64,000 bases of DNA from Aeromicrobium flavum (GTDB lineage: Bacteria > Actinomycetota > Actinomycetes > Propionibacteriales > Nocardioidaceae): NCBI RefSeq assembly GCF_007992115.1, contig NZ_BJZQ01000001.1, forward strand, positions 186,001 to 250,000, read 5' to 3'. A model generated the notes under the pieces. It did no database searches, had not been told where the DNA came from, and worked only from the letters and a program-made list of their open reading frames with translations. Each line of letters begins with the position of its first letter. Position 1 is the stretch's first letter. Positions 8,637 to 18,038 of the stretch are shown in pieces. The position numbers were made by a program, and so were the translations under genes.

Positions 8637-9785
8637 TCAGGACAGTGCCTGCTCCAGATCGGCGAGCAGGTCCTCGACGTCCTCGATGCCGACCGAGAGG
8701 CGCACCAGGTCCTCGGGCACCTCGAGCTGCGACCCGGCGGTCGAGGCGTGCGTCATGGCCCCCGGGTGCTCGATGAGCGACTCGATGCCGCCCAGGCTCT
8801 CGGCGAGCGTGAAGACCCGGGTGCGCGCGCACAGGTCGAGCGCCGCCTGGCGTCCGCCGGCGAGGCGCACCGAGATCATCCCGCCGAACCGGCGCATCTG
8901 CTTCGCCGCGACGTCGTGCCCGGGGTGGTCGATCAGGCCCGGGTAGCGGATCTCGCTGACCGCGGGGTGGTCCTTCAGCATCTCGACGACGGCCTCGGCG
9001 TTGTCGCAGTGCCGCTCCATGCGCACGGCGAGCGTCTTGATGCCGCGCATCACGAGGTAGGCGTCGAACGGTCCGGGCACGCCACCGGCGCCGTTCTGCA
9101 GGAACGCGAAGGCCGCGTCCAGCTCGGCGTCGTTCGTGACGAGCGCGCCGCCGACGACGTCGCTGTGCCCGCCGAGGTACTTCGTCGAGGAGTGCAGGAC
9201 GATGTCCGCCCCGAGCGCCAGCGGCTGCTGGAGGTAGGGCGACGCGAACGTGCTGTCGACCAGCAGTTTCGCGCCCGCCGCGTGCGCGGCCTCGGCGGCC
9301 GCAGCGATGTCGGCGATGTTCAGCAGCGGGTTGGTGGGCGTCTCGAGCCACACCAGCTTCGTGCGGTCGGTGATGGCCGCGGCGATCGCCTCGGGATCGT
9401 TGACCGCCACGGGCGCGTGGTCGATGCCCCACTGCGAGAACACCTTGTCGATGAGCCGGAAGGTGCCGCCGTAGGCGTCGTCGGGGATGACCAGGTGGTC
9501 GCCGGGACGCAGGATCGCGCGCAGCGCCGTGTCGGTGGCGGCCATGCCCGAGGAGAACGCGCGGCCGTACGTGCCGCCGTCGAGCGAGGCGAGGTTCGCC
9601 TCGAGCGCACGCCGGGTGGGGTTGCCCGTGCGGGCGTACTCGAAGCCCTCGCGCATCCCGCCGACACCGTCCTGGGCGAAGGTCGAGCTGGCGTAGATCG
9701 GCACGTTGACCGCGCCGGTGCGCGGGTCGGGCTCCTGGCCGGCGTGGATCGCGCGGGTCGAGAAGCCGTGCTGGCGGTCGGTCAT
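8637..9785 (-). CDS. metB: Cystathionine gamma-synthase
   Basis: A 382-residue Cys/Met metabolism PLP enzyme. The PLP lysine is Lys202 in SSTKYLGGHSD, and the family motifs YARTGNPT and LETPTNP are intact. Such enzymes make cystathionine from an activated homoserine and cysteine, or split it as gamma-lyase; sequence alone does not separate the two. Its ATG overlaps the stop of the preceding cystathionine beta-synthase gene (ATGA), so translation is coupled and a transsulfuration operon is clear. Coupling to beta-synthase makes reverse transsulfuration, and hence lyase activity, a real alternative. Confidence 0.92.
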   Translation of the reverse strand: MTDRQHGFSTRAIHAGQEPDPRTGAVNVPIYASSTFAQDGVGGMREGFEYARTGNPTRRALEANLASLDGGTYGRAFSSGMAATDTALRAILRPGDHLVIPDDAYGGTFRLIDKVFSQWGIDHAPVAVNDPEAIAAAITDRTKLVWLETPTNPLLNIADIAAAAEAAHAAGAKLLVDSTFASPYLQQPLALGADIVLHSSTKYLGGHSDVVGGALVTNDAELDAAFAFLQNGAGGVPGPFDAYLVMRGIKTLAVRMERHCDNAEAVVEMLKDHPAVSEIRYPGLIDHPGHDVAAKQMRRFGGMISVRLAGGRQAALDLCARTRVFTLAESLGGIESLIEHPGAMTHASTAGSQLEVPEDLVRLSVGIEDVEDLLADLEQALS

Positions 9786-11155
9786 ACGTGAACTCCCAAC
9801 AGGTCGTGGCGGGTCAGGACGCCCAGGGGCTTGCCCTCGTCGACGACCATCAGCGCGTCGCTGCCCTTGAACGCCTCCAGGGCCGCCGCGAGGTCCTCGC
9901 CGGAGCCGATGATCGGCAGCGGCGCCTCCATGTGCTGGGCGACGGCGTCGGTCAGCTTGGCGCGGCCCTCGAAGACCGCGCTGACGAGCTCGCGCTCGCT
10001 GACGCTGCCGGCGACCTCGCCGATCACGACCGGCGGCTCGGGGCCGACGACCGGCATCTGCGAGACGTTGTACTCGCGCAGGATCTCGATCGCGTCGCGG
10101 ACGGTCTCGGACGGGTGCGTGTGCACCAGCGCCGGCATCTCGCCGGACTTGCGCCGCAGGATGTCGATGACGTGCAGGTCGGAGCTGTGGCCGTCCAGCG
10201 GGGTGCGCAGGAAGCCGTACGACGCCATCCAGTCGTCGTTGAAGATCTTGGACAGGTAGCCGCGGCCACCGTCGGGCAGCAGGACGACGACCATGTCGTC
10301 CGGTCCCAGCCGCTCGGCCACGCGGATCGCGGCGACGACGGCCATGCCGCACGAGCCGCCGACCAGCAGGCCCTCCTCGCGGGCGAGACGGCGGGTCATG
10401 TCGAACGAGTCGGCGTCCGAGACCGCGATGATCTCGTCGGGGATCGAGGGGTCGTACGCGGAGGGCCAGAAGTCCTCGCCGACGCCCTCGACCAGGTACG
10501 GCCGCCCGGTGCCGCCGGAGTAGACCGATCCCTCGGGATCGGCGCCGATCACCTTGAGGTCGGGGTTCTGCTCCTTGAGGTACTTGCCGGCACCCGAGAT
10601 GGTGCCGCCCGTGCCGACGCCCGCCACGAAGTGGGTGACGCGCCCGTCGGTGCCGTTCCAGATCTCCGGACCGCTGGTCTCGTAGTGGCTGGCGGGCCCG
10701 GCCGGGTTGGAGTACTGGTCGGGCTTCCAGGCGTTCGGGGTCTCACGCACCAGGCGGTCGGAGACGTTGTAGTAGGAGTCGGGGTGCTCCGGCGGCACGG
10801 CCGTGGGGCACACGACGACCTGGGCTCCGTAGGCCTTGAGCGTGTTGCGCTTGTCCTCGCTGACCTTGTCGGGGCAGACGAAGATGCACGAGTAGCCGCG
10901 CTGCTGGGCGACGAGGGCCAGGCCGACGCCGGTGTTGCCGGAGGTCGGCTCGACGATGGTGCCGCCGGGCTTGAGGGCGCCGGACGCTTCGGCCTCGTCG
11001 ACCATCTTCACCGCGATGCGGTCCTTGGAGCTGCCACCGGGGTTGAAGTACTCGAGCTTTGCGACGACGGTCGCCGCGCCTTCGGGTACCACCGAGTTGA
11101 GCCGGACTAGGGGAGTGTCGCCGATGAGGTCGACCACGTGGTTCGCGATGGTCAT
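9782..11155 (-). CDS. cbs: Cystathionine beta-synthase
   Basis: A 457-residue enzyme with an N-terminal fold-type II PLP domain and two C-terminal CBS motifs. Lys44 in GGSSKDR is the PLP lysine, EPTSGNTGVG binds the substrate carboxylate and GTGGTISG the phosphate of PLP. It condenses serine (or O-acetylserine) with homocysteine to give cystathionine. The CBS pair (from about residue 330, including SQMPVVG and LGVLTRHDLLG) suggests nucleotide control. No haem-binding N-terminal extension is present. First gene of the cbs-metB pair; I see no riboswitch ahead of it. Confidence 0.93.
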   Translation of the reverse strand: MTIANHVVDLIGDTPLVRLNSVVPEGAATVVAKLEYFNPGGSSKDRIAVKMVDEAEASGALKPGGTIVEPTSGNTGVGLALVAQQRGYSCIFVCPDKVSEDKRNTLKAYGAQVVVCPTAVPPEHPDSYYNVSDRLVRETPNAWKPDQYSNPAGPASHYETSGPEIWNGTDGRVTHFVAGVGTGGTISGAGKYLKEQNPDLKVIGADPEGSVYSGGTGRPYLVEGVGEDFWPSAYDPSIPDEIIAVSDADSFDMTRRLAREEGLLVGGSCGMAVVAAIRVAERLGPDDMVVVLLPDGGRGYLSKIFNDDWMASYGFLRTPLDGHSSDLHVIDILRRKSGEMPALVHTHPSETVRDAIEILREYNVSQMPVVGPEPPVVIGEVAGSVSERELVSAVFEGRAKLTDAVAQHMEAPLPIIGSGEDLAAALEAFKGSDALMVVDEGKPLGVLTRHDLLGVHV

Positions 11156-11191
11156 GACCCCATCATGTCACCGCGTCCCCGGGCCGCCCGA

Positions 11192-11629
11192 TCAGGACCG
11201 CAGTGGCCGTCCCTGGGCGTCCTTCGGATCGGAGACGAGCGTGATGATGCCGTCGATGAACGGCCAGATGGCGCCGATGCCGCACGTGACGACCGTGACC
11301 ACGAGCTGCGCCACGCCCATGCTGGTGTGCCCGGTGTAGAAGCGCCCGATTCCCAGGGGAATCAGCAGTTGCAGCAGGCCGGCCACGATCTTGGACTTGT
11401 CCGAGAACGGCAGGCCGGTCTTCGGGTCGATCCCGTAGGGCGCCCCCGGCGTCTGCCAGCCGGGGCCCTGCGGCCATCCCGCCGCCCCCGCGCCGGGCGG
11501 CGGCGGGGGCGGAGGAGGAGGCGGCGGAGGCGGCGTCGCGCCGAAGCGCACGGTCGGGTCGTGGTCGCCCGCGCCCGGGTCGGGGTCCGGGCGCGGGTCC
11601 TGCGGGTCCTCCGGCGGCGTGTTCGTCAT
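11192..11629 (-). CDS. TM2-domain membrane protein with polyproline segment
   Basis: A 145-residue protein. Residues 1-30 are acidic and proline-rich, followed by an uninterrupted run of thirteen prolines near residues 33-45, then a TM2 domain with two hydrophobic helices separated by the signature GIGRFYTGHTSMGVAQL and ending GIGAIWPFIDGI. TM2 proteins are small membrane proteins of poorly known role. A polyproline run this long normally needs elongation factor P for efficient translation. It sits between cbs and secDF with no overlap to either. Confidence 0.82.
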   Translation of the reverse strand: MTNTPPEDPQDPRPDPDPGAGDHDPTVRFGATPPPPPPPPPPPPPGAGAAGWPQGPGWQTPGAPYGIDPKTGLPFSDKSKIVAGLLQLLIPLGIGRFYTGHTSMGVAQLVVTVVTCGIGAIWPFIDGIITLVSDPKDAQGRPLRS

Positions 11630-11649
11630 GGCCGCACGCTACCGCGCGA

Positions 11650-13950
11650 TCAGACCACCGCGCCCTCGTCGGGCAGTCCGCGCCCGTCGAGGATGTGGGA
11701 GTAGGGGTCGGCCTTGTGCCGCGGGTCCCGGTCCGGGTTGTACGGCCACTTCTCCTCGAGCAGCAGACCCAGCGTGGCGGCCGTGAAGACGGTCGAGAAG
11801 TGACCGAACAGCAGGCCCAGGAGCACCGCGATCGAGAAGTCGCGCAACGAGTCGCCGCCGAGCACCATCAGCGCGGCGAGGATGAACGTCGCACCCATGG
11901 CCGTGTTCACGGTTCGGGGCAGCGTCGACAGGATCGCCTCGTTGACCATCTCGCGCAGCGGGATGTTGGCGTTCCGTGTCCGTTCTCGGATGCGGTCGAG
12001 GACGACGATCGAGTCGTTCACCGACAGGCCGATGATCGACAAGATGGCGGCCAGGAAGACGCCGTCGATCGGCTTGTCCCACCAGGCGAAGATGCCCACG
12101 ACCGCGAGCACGACCGAGGCCATCGAGACGATGGCGGCGGCGGCCCAGGTCCAGCGGAACCGCCAGGCCAGGTAGGCCATCTGTGCCGCGACCGCGATGA
12201 GGAACGCCAGCAGCGCCTTGTTGCGCAGCTCCTTGCCCAGGGTCGGGTCGATGGTGTCGGAGCGGACCTGGACGGTCTCGCCGCCGACCTCGGCGATCGA
12301 CGCGCGGACCTTCTCGGCCTCGGCCTCGCTGATCTTGGGCAGGCGCACCGAGATGTTCTCGCCGCCGTCGCCGGAGGACGACTGCACGACCGCCTCGGAG
12401 AATCCGGCGCCGGTCACGGCGTCGCGGGCCGCGTCGGGCGTGATGGGCTTGGCCGTGGAGTACTCGAGCTGGCGGCCGCCGGCGAACTCGACGCCGAGGT
12501 CGAGGCCCTTGACCAGGATGCCGCCGATCATGATCGTGGCGACACCGAGCGACGCCACGACCCAGAGGCCGGCGCGGCGCACCAGGTACGGGCCGTGCTC
12601 GTTCAGCCAGTGACGCAGGCTGGAGATGCCGCCGATGCCGCTGGCCTGCGGGTGGGTGCGGACCCACTTGCGCTTGACCAGCCACTCGGTGAGCCAGCGG
12701 GCCACGACCAGTGCCGAGAACATCGAGGCGATGACGCCGATGGTCAAGGTGATGCCGAAGCCCTTGACCGGACCGGCCGAGAGGAAGAAGAGCAGCACGG
12801 CGGCCAGGACGGTCGTGACGTTGGAGTCGATGATCGCCGACCAGGCCTTGGAGAAGCCGGTGCTGAGGGCCGACAGCAGGCCGGCCTTCGGGTTCTCGTG
12901 ATATTCCTCGCGCGCTCGTTCGTAGACCAGGACGTTGGCGTCGATCGCCAGGCCGATCGCCAGCACGAAGCCGGCCAGGCCGGGCAGGGTCAGCGTGGCG
13001 CCCAGCAGGACGAGGGCGCCGTAGGAGATCAGGGCGTACACCGTCAGCGCGATGGTCGCCATCACGCCGGTGAGGCGGTAGATGAAGATGATGAAGAGGC
13101 CGGTCAGCAGCAGGCCGATGATGGACGCGGTCTTGGAGTCCTCGATGGCCGCCTTGCCCAGCGTCGGGCCGACGGTGCGCTGGTCGATGATCTCGACCGG
13201 GACCGGCAGCGCGCCGGCCTTGATCAGCAGCGCCAGGTCCTTGGCCTCGGCCTGCTTGAAGTCACCGGTGATGCTGGTCGAGGCGCCGCCGCCGGAGCGG
13301 CAGAGGTCGTCGACGATGCCCGGGGACGAGATGACCTTGTTGTCGAGCACGATCGCGATCCGGTTGCCGGCGGCCGTGTTCTGGCAGGCGGACGTCACGA
13401 GGTTGCGCCACGGGTCGCGGCCCGTCCCGTTGAACTCCACGTTGACGACCCAGTCGCCGATGCTGTTCTGGGGCATGGCGGCCTCGGCGTCGCTGATGCC
13501 GTTGCCGTCGAACGCGACCGGGGCGAGCAGCAGCGGCTGTCCGCTCTCGTCGGGCAGGACGACCTCGCCCTCGGCGGGCTTGGTCTCCTCGGTGGCCGGG
13601 GCCTTGACCTCACGGAACTCGAGGGAGGCCGTCTGGCCGATGACCTCGGCGGCCTTCGTGGGGTCCTGCACGTTGGGCAGCTCGACGATGATGCGGTTCT
13701 CGCCGGAGCGGGCGAGCGTGGGCTCGGAGACGCCCAGGCCGTCGACGCGGCCGCGCAGGACCTCGACGGCTCGGTCGGTGGCCTCGGCGTCGGCCTTGAC
13801 CCGGTCGGTGGACTTCGCCTCGAGGGTGATCTGGGTGCCGCCGCGCAGGTCGAGGCCCAGGTTGGGACTCATGGTGAGGGCCACGGCGGCGGCGCCGAGG
13901 ATGACGACGAGGCAGACGAGCCCGCGCCAGAGATTGGTCTTGGAGGACAT
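11650..13950 (-). CDS. secDF: Fused protein-export membrane protein SecDF
   Basis: One 766-residue polypeptide carries SecD in its first half and SecF in its second. The SecD part opens with a transmembrane helix and the D1 motif LGLDLRGGTQITL, followed by a large periplasmic domain and a helix bundle including GLAIDANVLVYERAREE. The SecF part starts near residue 450 with GLDLGVEFAGGRQLEY and repeats the bundle with SVNDSIVVLDRIRE. SecDF uses the proton gradient to pull proteins across the membrane after SecYEG. Many actinobacteria keep separate secD and secF next to yajC, so the single-gene form is a useful marker; no stop or frameshift is visible at the junction. Confidence 0.94.
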   Translation of the reverse strand: MSSKTNLWRGLVCLVVILGAAAVALTMSPNLGLDLRGGTQITLEAKSTDRVKADAEATDRAVEVLRGRVDGLGVSEPTLARSGENRIIVELPNVQDPTKAAEVIGQTASLEFREVKAPATEETKPAEGEVVLPDESGQPLLLAPVAFDGNGISDAEAAMPQNSIGDWVVNVEFNGTGRDPWRNLVTSACQNTAAGNRIAIVLDNKVISSPGIVDDLCRSGGGASTSITGDFKQAEAKDLALLIKAGALPVPVEIIDQRTVGPTLGKAAIEDSKTASIIGLLLTGLFIIFIYRLTGVMATIALTVYALISYGALVLLGATLTLPGLAGFVLAIGLAIDANVLVYERAREEYHENPKAGLLSALSTGFSKAWSAIIDSNVTTVLAAVLLFFLSAGPVKGFGITLTIGVIASMFSALVVARWLTEWLVKRKWVRTHPQASGIGGISSLRHWLNEHGPYLVRRAGLWVVASLGVATIMIGGILVKGLDLGVEFAGGRQLEYSTAKPITPDAARDAVTGAGFSEAVVQSSSGDGGENISVRLPKISEAEAEKVRASIAEVGGETVQVRSDTIDPTLGKELRNKALLAFLIAVAAQMAYLAWRFRWTWAAAAIVSMASVVLAVVGIFAWWDKPIDGVFLAAILSIIGLSVNDSIVVLDRIRERTRNANIPLREMVNEAILSTLPRTVNTAMGATFILAALMVLGGDSLRDFSIAVLLGLLFGHFSTVFTAATLGLLLEEKWPYNPDRDPRHKADPYSHILDGRGLPDEGAVV

Positions 13951-14025
13951 GAGGAGCTTTCGGTGGAGCCGCGGACGGCAGAGGTTCGGGGAGCGGGCTG
14001 GAGCGGTCGGTCGGGGGACCGGCCG

Positions 14026-14373
14026 TCAGCGACGCGGCGGGGCGCGCCCGGCGGGGACCGGCACGGCGGTGCCGATCTGCGCGGCGGCGAGCGCCACCGC
14101 GAGGGCCACCAGGGCGGCCGTGACGAGGCTCAGCGCGACGTCGAGCGTGCCGGCGGGCAGGTCGACCGAGACGGCGTGGTCGTCGGTGCTGGCCTTGGCC
14201 ATCGTGACCCGCGGGTGGCTCGAGGTGTCGTGACCGGCGGAGGCGGTGGTGCCGCCCGTGCGACGGTCGGAGCCCGAGAACCCGGCCAGGGCGCCCAGCC
14301 CGATCATGCCGGCGAGCAGCACGGCCGCCAGGGCCGCGACGAGACGCCGCGCGGCATGGGTGGTCCGGATCAC
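14026..14373 (-). CDS. Small two-helix membrane protein, unknown
   Basis: A 115-residue frame starting at GTG 14373. It has an N-terminal hydrophobic segment (AALAAVLLAGMIGLGALAGF), a polar extracytoplasmic-like middle rich in Ser, Thr and His, and a second hydrophobic segment near residues 77-97, ending in basic residues. I recognise no family. The two clean membrane segments and position between secDF and a divergent gene support a real gene, but length and composition leave some doubt. Confidence 0.55.
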   Translation of the reverse strand: MIRTTHAARRLVAALAAVLLAGMIGLGALAGFSGSDRRTGGTTASAGHDTSSHPRVTMAKASTDDHAVSVDLPAGTLDVALSLVTAALVALAVALAAAQIGTAVPVPAGRAPPRR

Positions 14374-14404
14374 CCCGCGAGTGTAACGGTCCTACGGTGG
14401 ATCC

Positions 14405-15373
14405 GTGACGACACGACATGTGCTGGGAACGAGCGGTATCGAGGTCGGCCCCGTGGGCATCGGCTGCAACGCGTTCGGGGCGCGCATCGACGGCGACCAG
14501 GTGGTCGCCATCGTCGACGCGGCCCTCGATCAGGACGTGCGGTTCTTCGACACCGCCGACACGTACGCGCTGGGCGAGAGCGAGACGCTGCTCGGGCGGG
14601 CGCTGCGGGGACGACGCGACGAGGTGGTGATCGCGACGAAGTTCGGCATGGACATGCAGGGACGCAACGGCGACGACGGCGGCCGGCGCGGCAGCGCCGA
14701 CTACGTCCGTCGCGCCGCCGAGGCCAGCCTGCGCCGGCTCGGCACCGACGTGATCGACCTCTACCAGCTGCACACCCCCGACCCGGGTACGCCGGTCGAG
14801 GAGACCCTCGGTGCGATGACGCGCCTGGTCGACGAGGGCAAGGTGCGCGCCATCGGCTGCTCGAACTTCACCGCGTGGCAGCTCGTCGACGCCGACTGGG
14901 TCTCGCGCACGGCCGACCTGTCCCACTTCGCGACCGCCCAGAACGAGTACTCGCTCTACAACCCGGCGGCCGAGGTCGAGCTGGTGCCGGCGTGCCTGGA
15001 GCTGGGTGTCGGGCTGCTCCCGTACTTCCCGCTGGCGTACGGGCTGCTCACCGGCAAGTACTCACGGGAGGCGGAACCGGAGGAGGGCACGCGGTTGGCG
15101 GGCCAGCGCGCACGGTGGGAGGGCGCGGACTGGGACCGGATCGAGGCGCTGCAGGCGTTCGCGCAGGAGCGCGGGATCAGCCTGCTCGAGCTGGCCATGG
15201 GCGGCCTGGCGTCGCGGCCGGCGGTGTCCTCGGTGATCGCGGGCGTCTCCCGGCCCGAGCAGGTCGCGGCCAACGCGGCGGCGGCGCGGTGGGCGCCGAC
15301 GGCGGAGGACACGGCCGCGCTGGACGAGCTGCTGGCCCCGCAGCACTCCTACACGACCTTCGCCCCGCGCTGA
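14405..15373 (+). CDS. Aldo/keto reductase
   Basis: A 322-residue NADPH-dependent oxidoreductase of the aldo/keto reductase superfamily (TIM barrel). The catalytic tetrad region is visible: Asp in FFDTADTYALG with Tyr, Lys in VIATKFG, and His in LYQLHTPDP. The cofactor-binding end reads SVIAGVSRPEQVAAN. Start is GTG at 14405 giving MTTRHVLGTSGIEVG. Substrate unknown; it stands alone between divergent and convergent neighbours. Confidence 0.92.
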   Translation: MTTRHVLGTSGIEVGPVGIGCNAFGARIDGDQVVAIVDAALDQDVRFFDTADTYALGESETLLGRALRGRRDEVVIATKFGMDMQGRNGDDGGRRGSADYVRRAAEASLRRLGTDVIDLYQLHTPDPGTPVEETLGAMTRLVDEGKVRAIGCSNFTAWQLVDADWVSRTADLSHFATAQNEYSLYNPAAEVELVPACLELGVGLLPYFPLAYGLLTGKYSREAEPEEGTRLAGQRARWEGADWDRIEALQAFAQERGISLLELAMGGLASRPAVSSVIAGVSRPEQVAANAAAARWAPTAEDTAALDELLAPQHSYTTFAPR

Positions 15374-15511
15374 GCGGAGACGGTGATCGGGGGAGTGGGT
15401 GCGCCGGGTCGGGAGCGCCTCACGGCGCGTGGCCGCTCGTAGCGGCTGATGTTGGGACCCGGGGCTACCGCGACCCGGCGCACGCACCAGTTTAGACGAC
15501 GCGACCCAAGC

Positions 15512-16102
15512 TCAGTGCAGGTCGCCGCGTCGCTCGGCGTCGGCGGCGGCGCGCAACTGGCGGGCGGTGTCGACCAGCCGCGCGGCACTGGCGGCGTCGC
15601 TGTCGTCGAGCTGGCCGCGGCCGACGCCCACGATGTGCGCGAAGGCCGCGGCACGGTCGAGGGCGATGTCGAAGTCGGTCGCGACGATGCCGCGGACGAC
15701 GGTGTCGACCAGCTCGATGACCTCGGTGGGGCCGGGCGGGTCGACGACGCCGGCGAGCACCTCCTGCACGGGCGCGTAGGCGCGGCCGGCGACGTACTCG
15801 CGCGACGCCTGGATCGGGTTGTGGTGAACCCACGTCCGCAACGCGTACAGGCGCCACAGGGCGCCCGAGAGCGTCTCGGCCGGGGCCTTCGACCAGAGCT
15901 CGGCGATCGCGCCCATGCCCTCGGAGTCGGCGAGGTGGAGCACGCGGTCGATCAGGTCGCGGTCGTCGCGGTCGTGCGCACCCCGGACCAGGAGGTTCGC
16001 GATGCGGTGGCCGGCCGCCGAGCGCTCCGCGGGGTCGTCCTGGTCGGCCAGCGTGTCGAACACGACGGCTCCGGGCAACGACGGCTTGTGGAAGTCGGCC
16101 AT
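15512..16102 (-). CDS. Conserved hypothetical protein
   Basis: A 196-residue soluble, mostly alpha-helical, acidic protein with no motif I can assign. It begins MADFHKPSLPGAVVFDTLAD and includes a tryptophan-rich helix LWRLYALRTWVHHNPIQASREY. The even amino-acid composition and strong third-position GC support a real gene. It lies just downstream of the RNase D gene on the same strand (46-base gap), so it may share that transcript. The 138 bases between 15374 and 15511 hold only short hairpins. Confidence 0.72.
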   Translation of the reverse strand: MADFHKPSLPGAVVFDTLADQDDPAERSAAGHRIANLLVRGAHDRDDRDLIDRVLHLADSEGMGAIAELWSKAPAETLSGALWRLYALRTWVHHNPIQASREYVAGRAYAPVQEVLAGVVDPPGPTEVIELVDTVVRGIVATDFDIALDRAAAFAHIVGVGRGQLDDSDAASAARLVDTARQLRAAADAERRGDLH

Positions 16103-16148
16103 GCGTTCGAGAGTAAACCCGCGCCCTCGACGCTGTCCGCAGGTCGGC

Positions 16149-17396
16149 TCAGGGATCGACGAGCGCGGCGGCGATCGGGCCCGACACCAGCTGGACCTGC
16201 CAGGTGCGGCTGCCGCGCTCGGCGAGGTCGGCGGCGATGGCGTCGGGGCTCAGGTCGGCGGGCGGCTGCCACGCCAGGGCCCGGACGAACGCGGGACTGA
16301 TCAGGTTCTCGGCGGGTAGGTCGTTCTGCTCGGCGACCTGGGTGACGACCTCGCGGACCCGCACGAGCCGGGCGGCGGCGACCGGGTCCTTGTCGGCCCA
16401 GGCGCGCGGCGGCGGCGGGCCGTCGGAGCGCTGGCCCGAGGTGGGGAGCTCGTCGTCTGGCAGGCCCATCGCGTCCTCGATCGCGCTGAACCAGTCCTCG
16501 AGGAAGCGGCGCGGGCCGCGACGGCGCATCGTGGGGTCGTTCTTGAGCGCCGAGAACGAGTCGGGCGCCTGCGTGGCCAGGGACACGATCGCCGCGTCGG
16601 GCAGAATGCGCCCGGGTGTCGTGTCGCGGTCGGCGGCGATGGCGTCGCGGGCGTGCCACAGGGAGCGCACGATGGCGAGCGCCCGGCGGCTGCGGATCTT
16701 GTGGATACTCGAGGTGCGGCGCCACGGGTCCTTGCGCGGCGGCGGACCCGTGAAGGACAGCAGCGCGTCGAACTCCTCGCGGGCCCAGCCGTCCTTGCCG
16801 GCGGCGATGAGGTCGGCCAGCACGGCCTCGCGCAGCTCGAGCAGGACCTCGACGTCGAGGGCCGCGTACTCGAGCCACGGGTCGGGCAGCGGGCGGGTGG
16901 ACCAGTCGGCGGCCGAGAACTCCTTGGCCAGGCTCATGCCGAGGTAGTGCTCGACGAGGGCGGCCAGGCCGACGCGCGGCAGGTTCAGCAGCCGCCCGGC
17001 CAGCTCGGTGTCGAACAGCGACGCGGGCCGCAGGCCGACCTCGGCCAGGCACGGGAGGTCCTGGGTGGCGGCGTGCAGGATCCACTCGGCGTCGCCGAAC
17101 GCCAGGCCGAGCTCACTGAGGTCGGGGAAGGCGATGGGGTCGATCAGCCACGTGCCCGAGCCCTCGCGGCGCACCTGCACGAGGTAGGCGCGCTGGGAGT
17201 AGCGGTAACCGGACGCACGCTCGGCGTCGAGTGCGATCGGGCCCTCACCGAGCGAGATCTCGGCGCAGGCGCGGGCGAGGGCGTCGTCGGTGTCGACGAC
17301 CGGGGTCAGGGGCTCGCGCAGGCCGAGCCGGGGCAGCGCCGGCGCGGGCGTCTCCTCCGGAGCGGCGTCGGGCGTCGCGTCGTGGTCGGTCGTCAA
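16149..17396 (-). CDS. rnd: Ribonuclease D-like 3'-5' exonuclease with HRDC domain
   Basis: A 415-residue DEDD-family exoribonuclease involved in 3' maturation and turnover of stable RNA. Exo I is IALDAERASGYRY (residues about 50-62), Exo II includes LHAATQDLPCL and the FDTELAGRLL strand, and Exo III has WLEYAALDVEVLLEL; a C-terminal HRDC-like helical domain begins near ALAIVRSLWHARD. I choose a TTG start at 17396 because it overlaps the stop of the upstream DUF3000 gene as TTGA; no ATG or GTG lies between that stop and the Exo I domain in a better position. This coupling is common for the pair in actinobacteria. Confidence 0.88.
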   Translation of the reverse strand: MTTDHDATPDAAPEETPAPALPRLGLREPLTPVVDTDDALARACAEISLGEGPIALDAERASGYRYSQRAYLVQVRREGSGTWLIDPIAFPDLSELGLAFGDAEWILHAATQDLPCLAEVGLRPASLFDTELAGRLLNLPRVGLAALVEHYLGMSLAKEFSAADWSTRPLPDPWLEYAALDVEVLLELREAVLADLIAAGKDGWAREEFDALLSFTGPPPRKDPWRRTSSIHKIRSRRALAIVRSLWHARDAIAADRDTTPGRILPDAAIVSLATQAPDSFSALKNDPTMRRRGPRRFLEDWFSAIEDAMGLPDDELPTSGQRSDGPPPPRAWADKDPVAAARLVRVREVVTQVAEQNDLPAENLISPAFVRALAWQPPADLSPDAIAADLAERGSRTWQVQLVSGPIAAALVDP

Positions 17397-17971
17397 CGGG
17401 CCGCACGCCTCCGGGTGAGGGGGACGACGCCGGGGGCCAGTGGGGGGAGGCCGGCCAGCTTGCCGAGCAGCTCCATCCAGGCGGACGCGTGCGCGTCGAG
17501 GGCGCCGTGCGGGGTCCAGGAGGCACGCACCTCGATCTGGGCGTCGGCCTCGTCGTCGGTCATCGCGCCGAAGCCCTCGGAGCGGACGACGGTGATGCTG
17601 CCGGCGGGGTTGGTGTGCTCGGCACCCGCGTCGTCGAGCGCGTCGGTGAGCCAGCTCCAGCCGACCTGGGTGATCAGGGGATCGGTGGCCATCTCCTGCT
17701 CGATCTCGGCGCGAGCGAACGTGACGCACCGGAACGTGCCGTTCCACGCGTCGTTGCCCGCGGGATCGTGCAGCAGGATGAAGCGGCCCGTGCCCAGCTC
17801 GGCGTCGGCGACGACCACGTCGGCGGTCATGGCGTGCGCGAAGGGGGCGATGCGCTGCGGTGCGGGCATCTCACCGAGCTCGAGCTCGGGGCGCGCGACG
17901 GCGCGCTTCACCTCCTCGACAGCGCGGGTGAACGGTGCCGGGATGCCTTCGAGCTTCGTACGGGCGCCCAC
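17393..17971 (-). CDS. DUF3000 family protein
   Basis: A 192-residue protein of the actinobacterial DUF3000 family, function unknown. Recognisable stretches are PAPFTRAVEEVKRA, DPAGNDAWNGTFRCV and WSWLTDALDDAGA. It precedes the RNase D gene and overlaps its TTG start. The divergent hemE starts 67 bases upstream, so a short bidirectional promoter region is expected there. Soluble; no metal or catalytic motif is evident. Confidence 0.85.
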   Translation of the reverse strand: MGARTKLEGIPAPFTRAVEEVKRAVARPELELGEMPAPQRIAPFAHAMTADVVVADAELGTGRFILLHDPAGNDAWNGTFRCVTFARAEIEQEMATDPLITQVGWSWLTDALDDAGAEHTNPAGSITVVRSEGFGAMTDDEADAQIEVRASWTPHGALDAHASAWMELLGKLAGLPPLAPGVVPLTRRRAAR

Positions 17972-18038
17972 ACCGTGATCTTAGGCACGATCGCAGGGGT
18001 TGGAGGGGGCGACACGCAGGGGGTGAGAGACTCGAGGG

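Noticed and set aside
11156-11191. Riboswitch (SAM or cobalamin) controlling cbs-metB
   Set aside because: Only 36 bases separate cbs from the next gene on its 5' side and no conserved core is visible.
11695-15495. Plus-strand open frame of 1266 codons
   Set aside because: Antisense to secDF and out of frame with the aldo/keto reductase; low-complexity composition shows it is a shadow.
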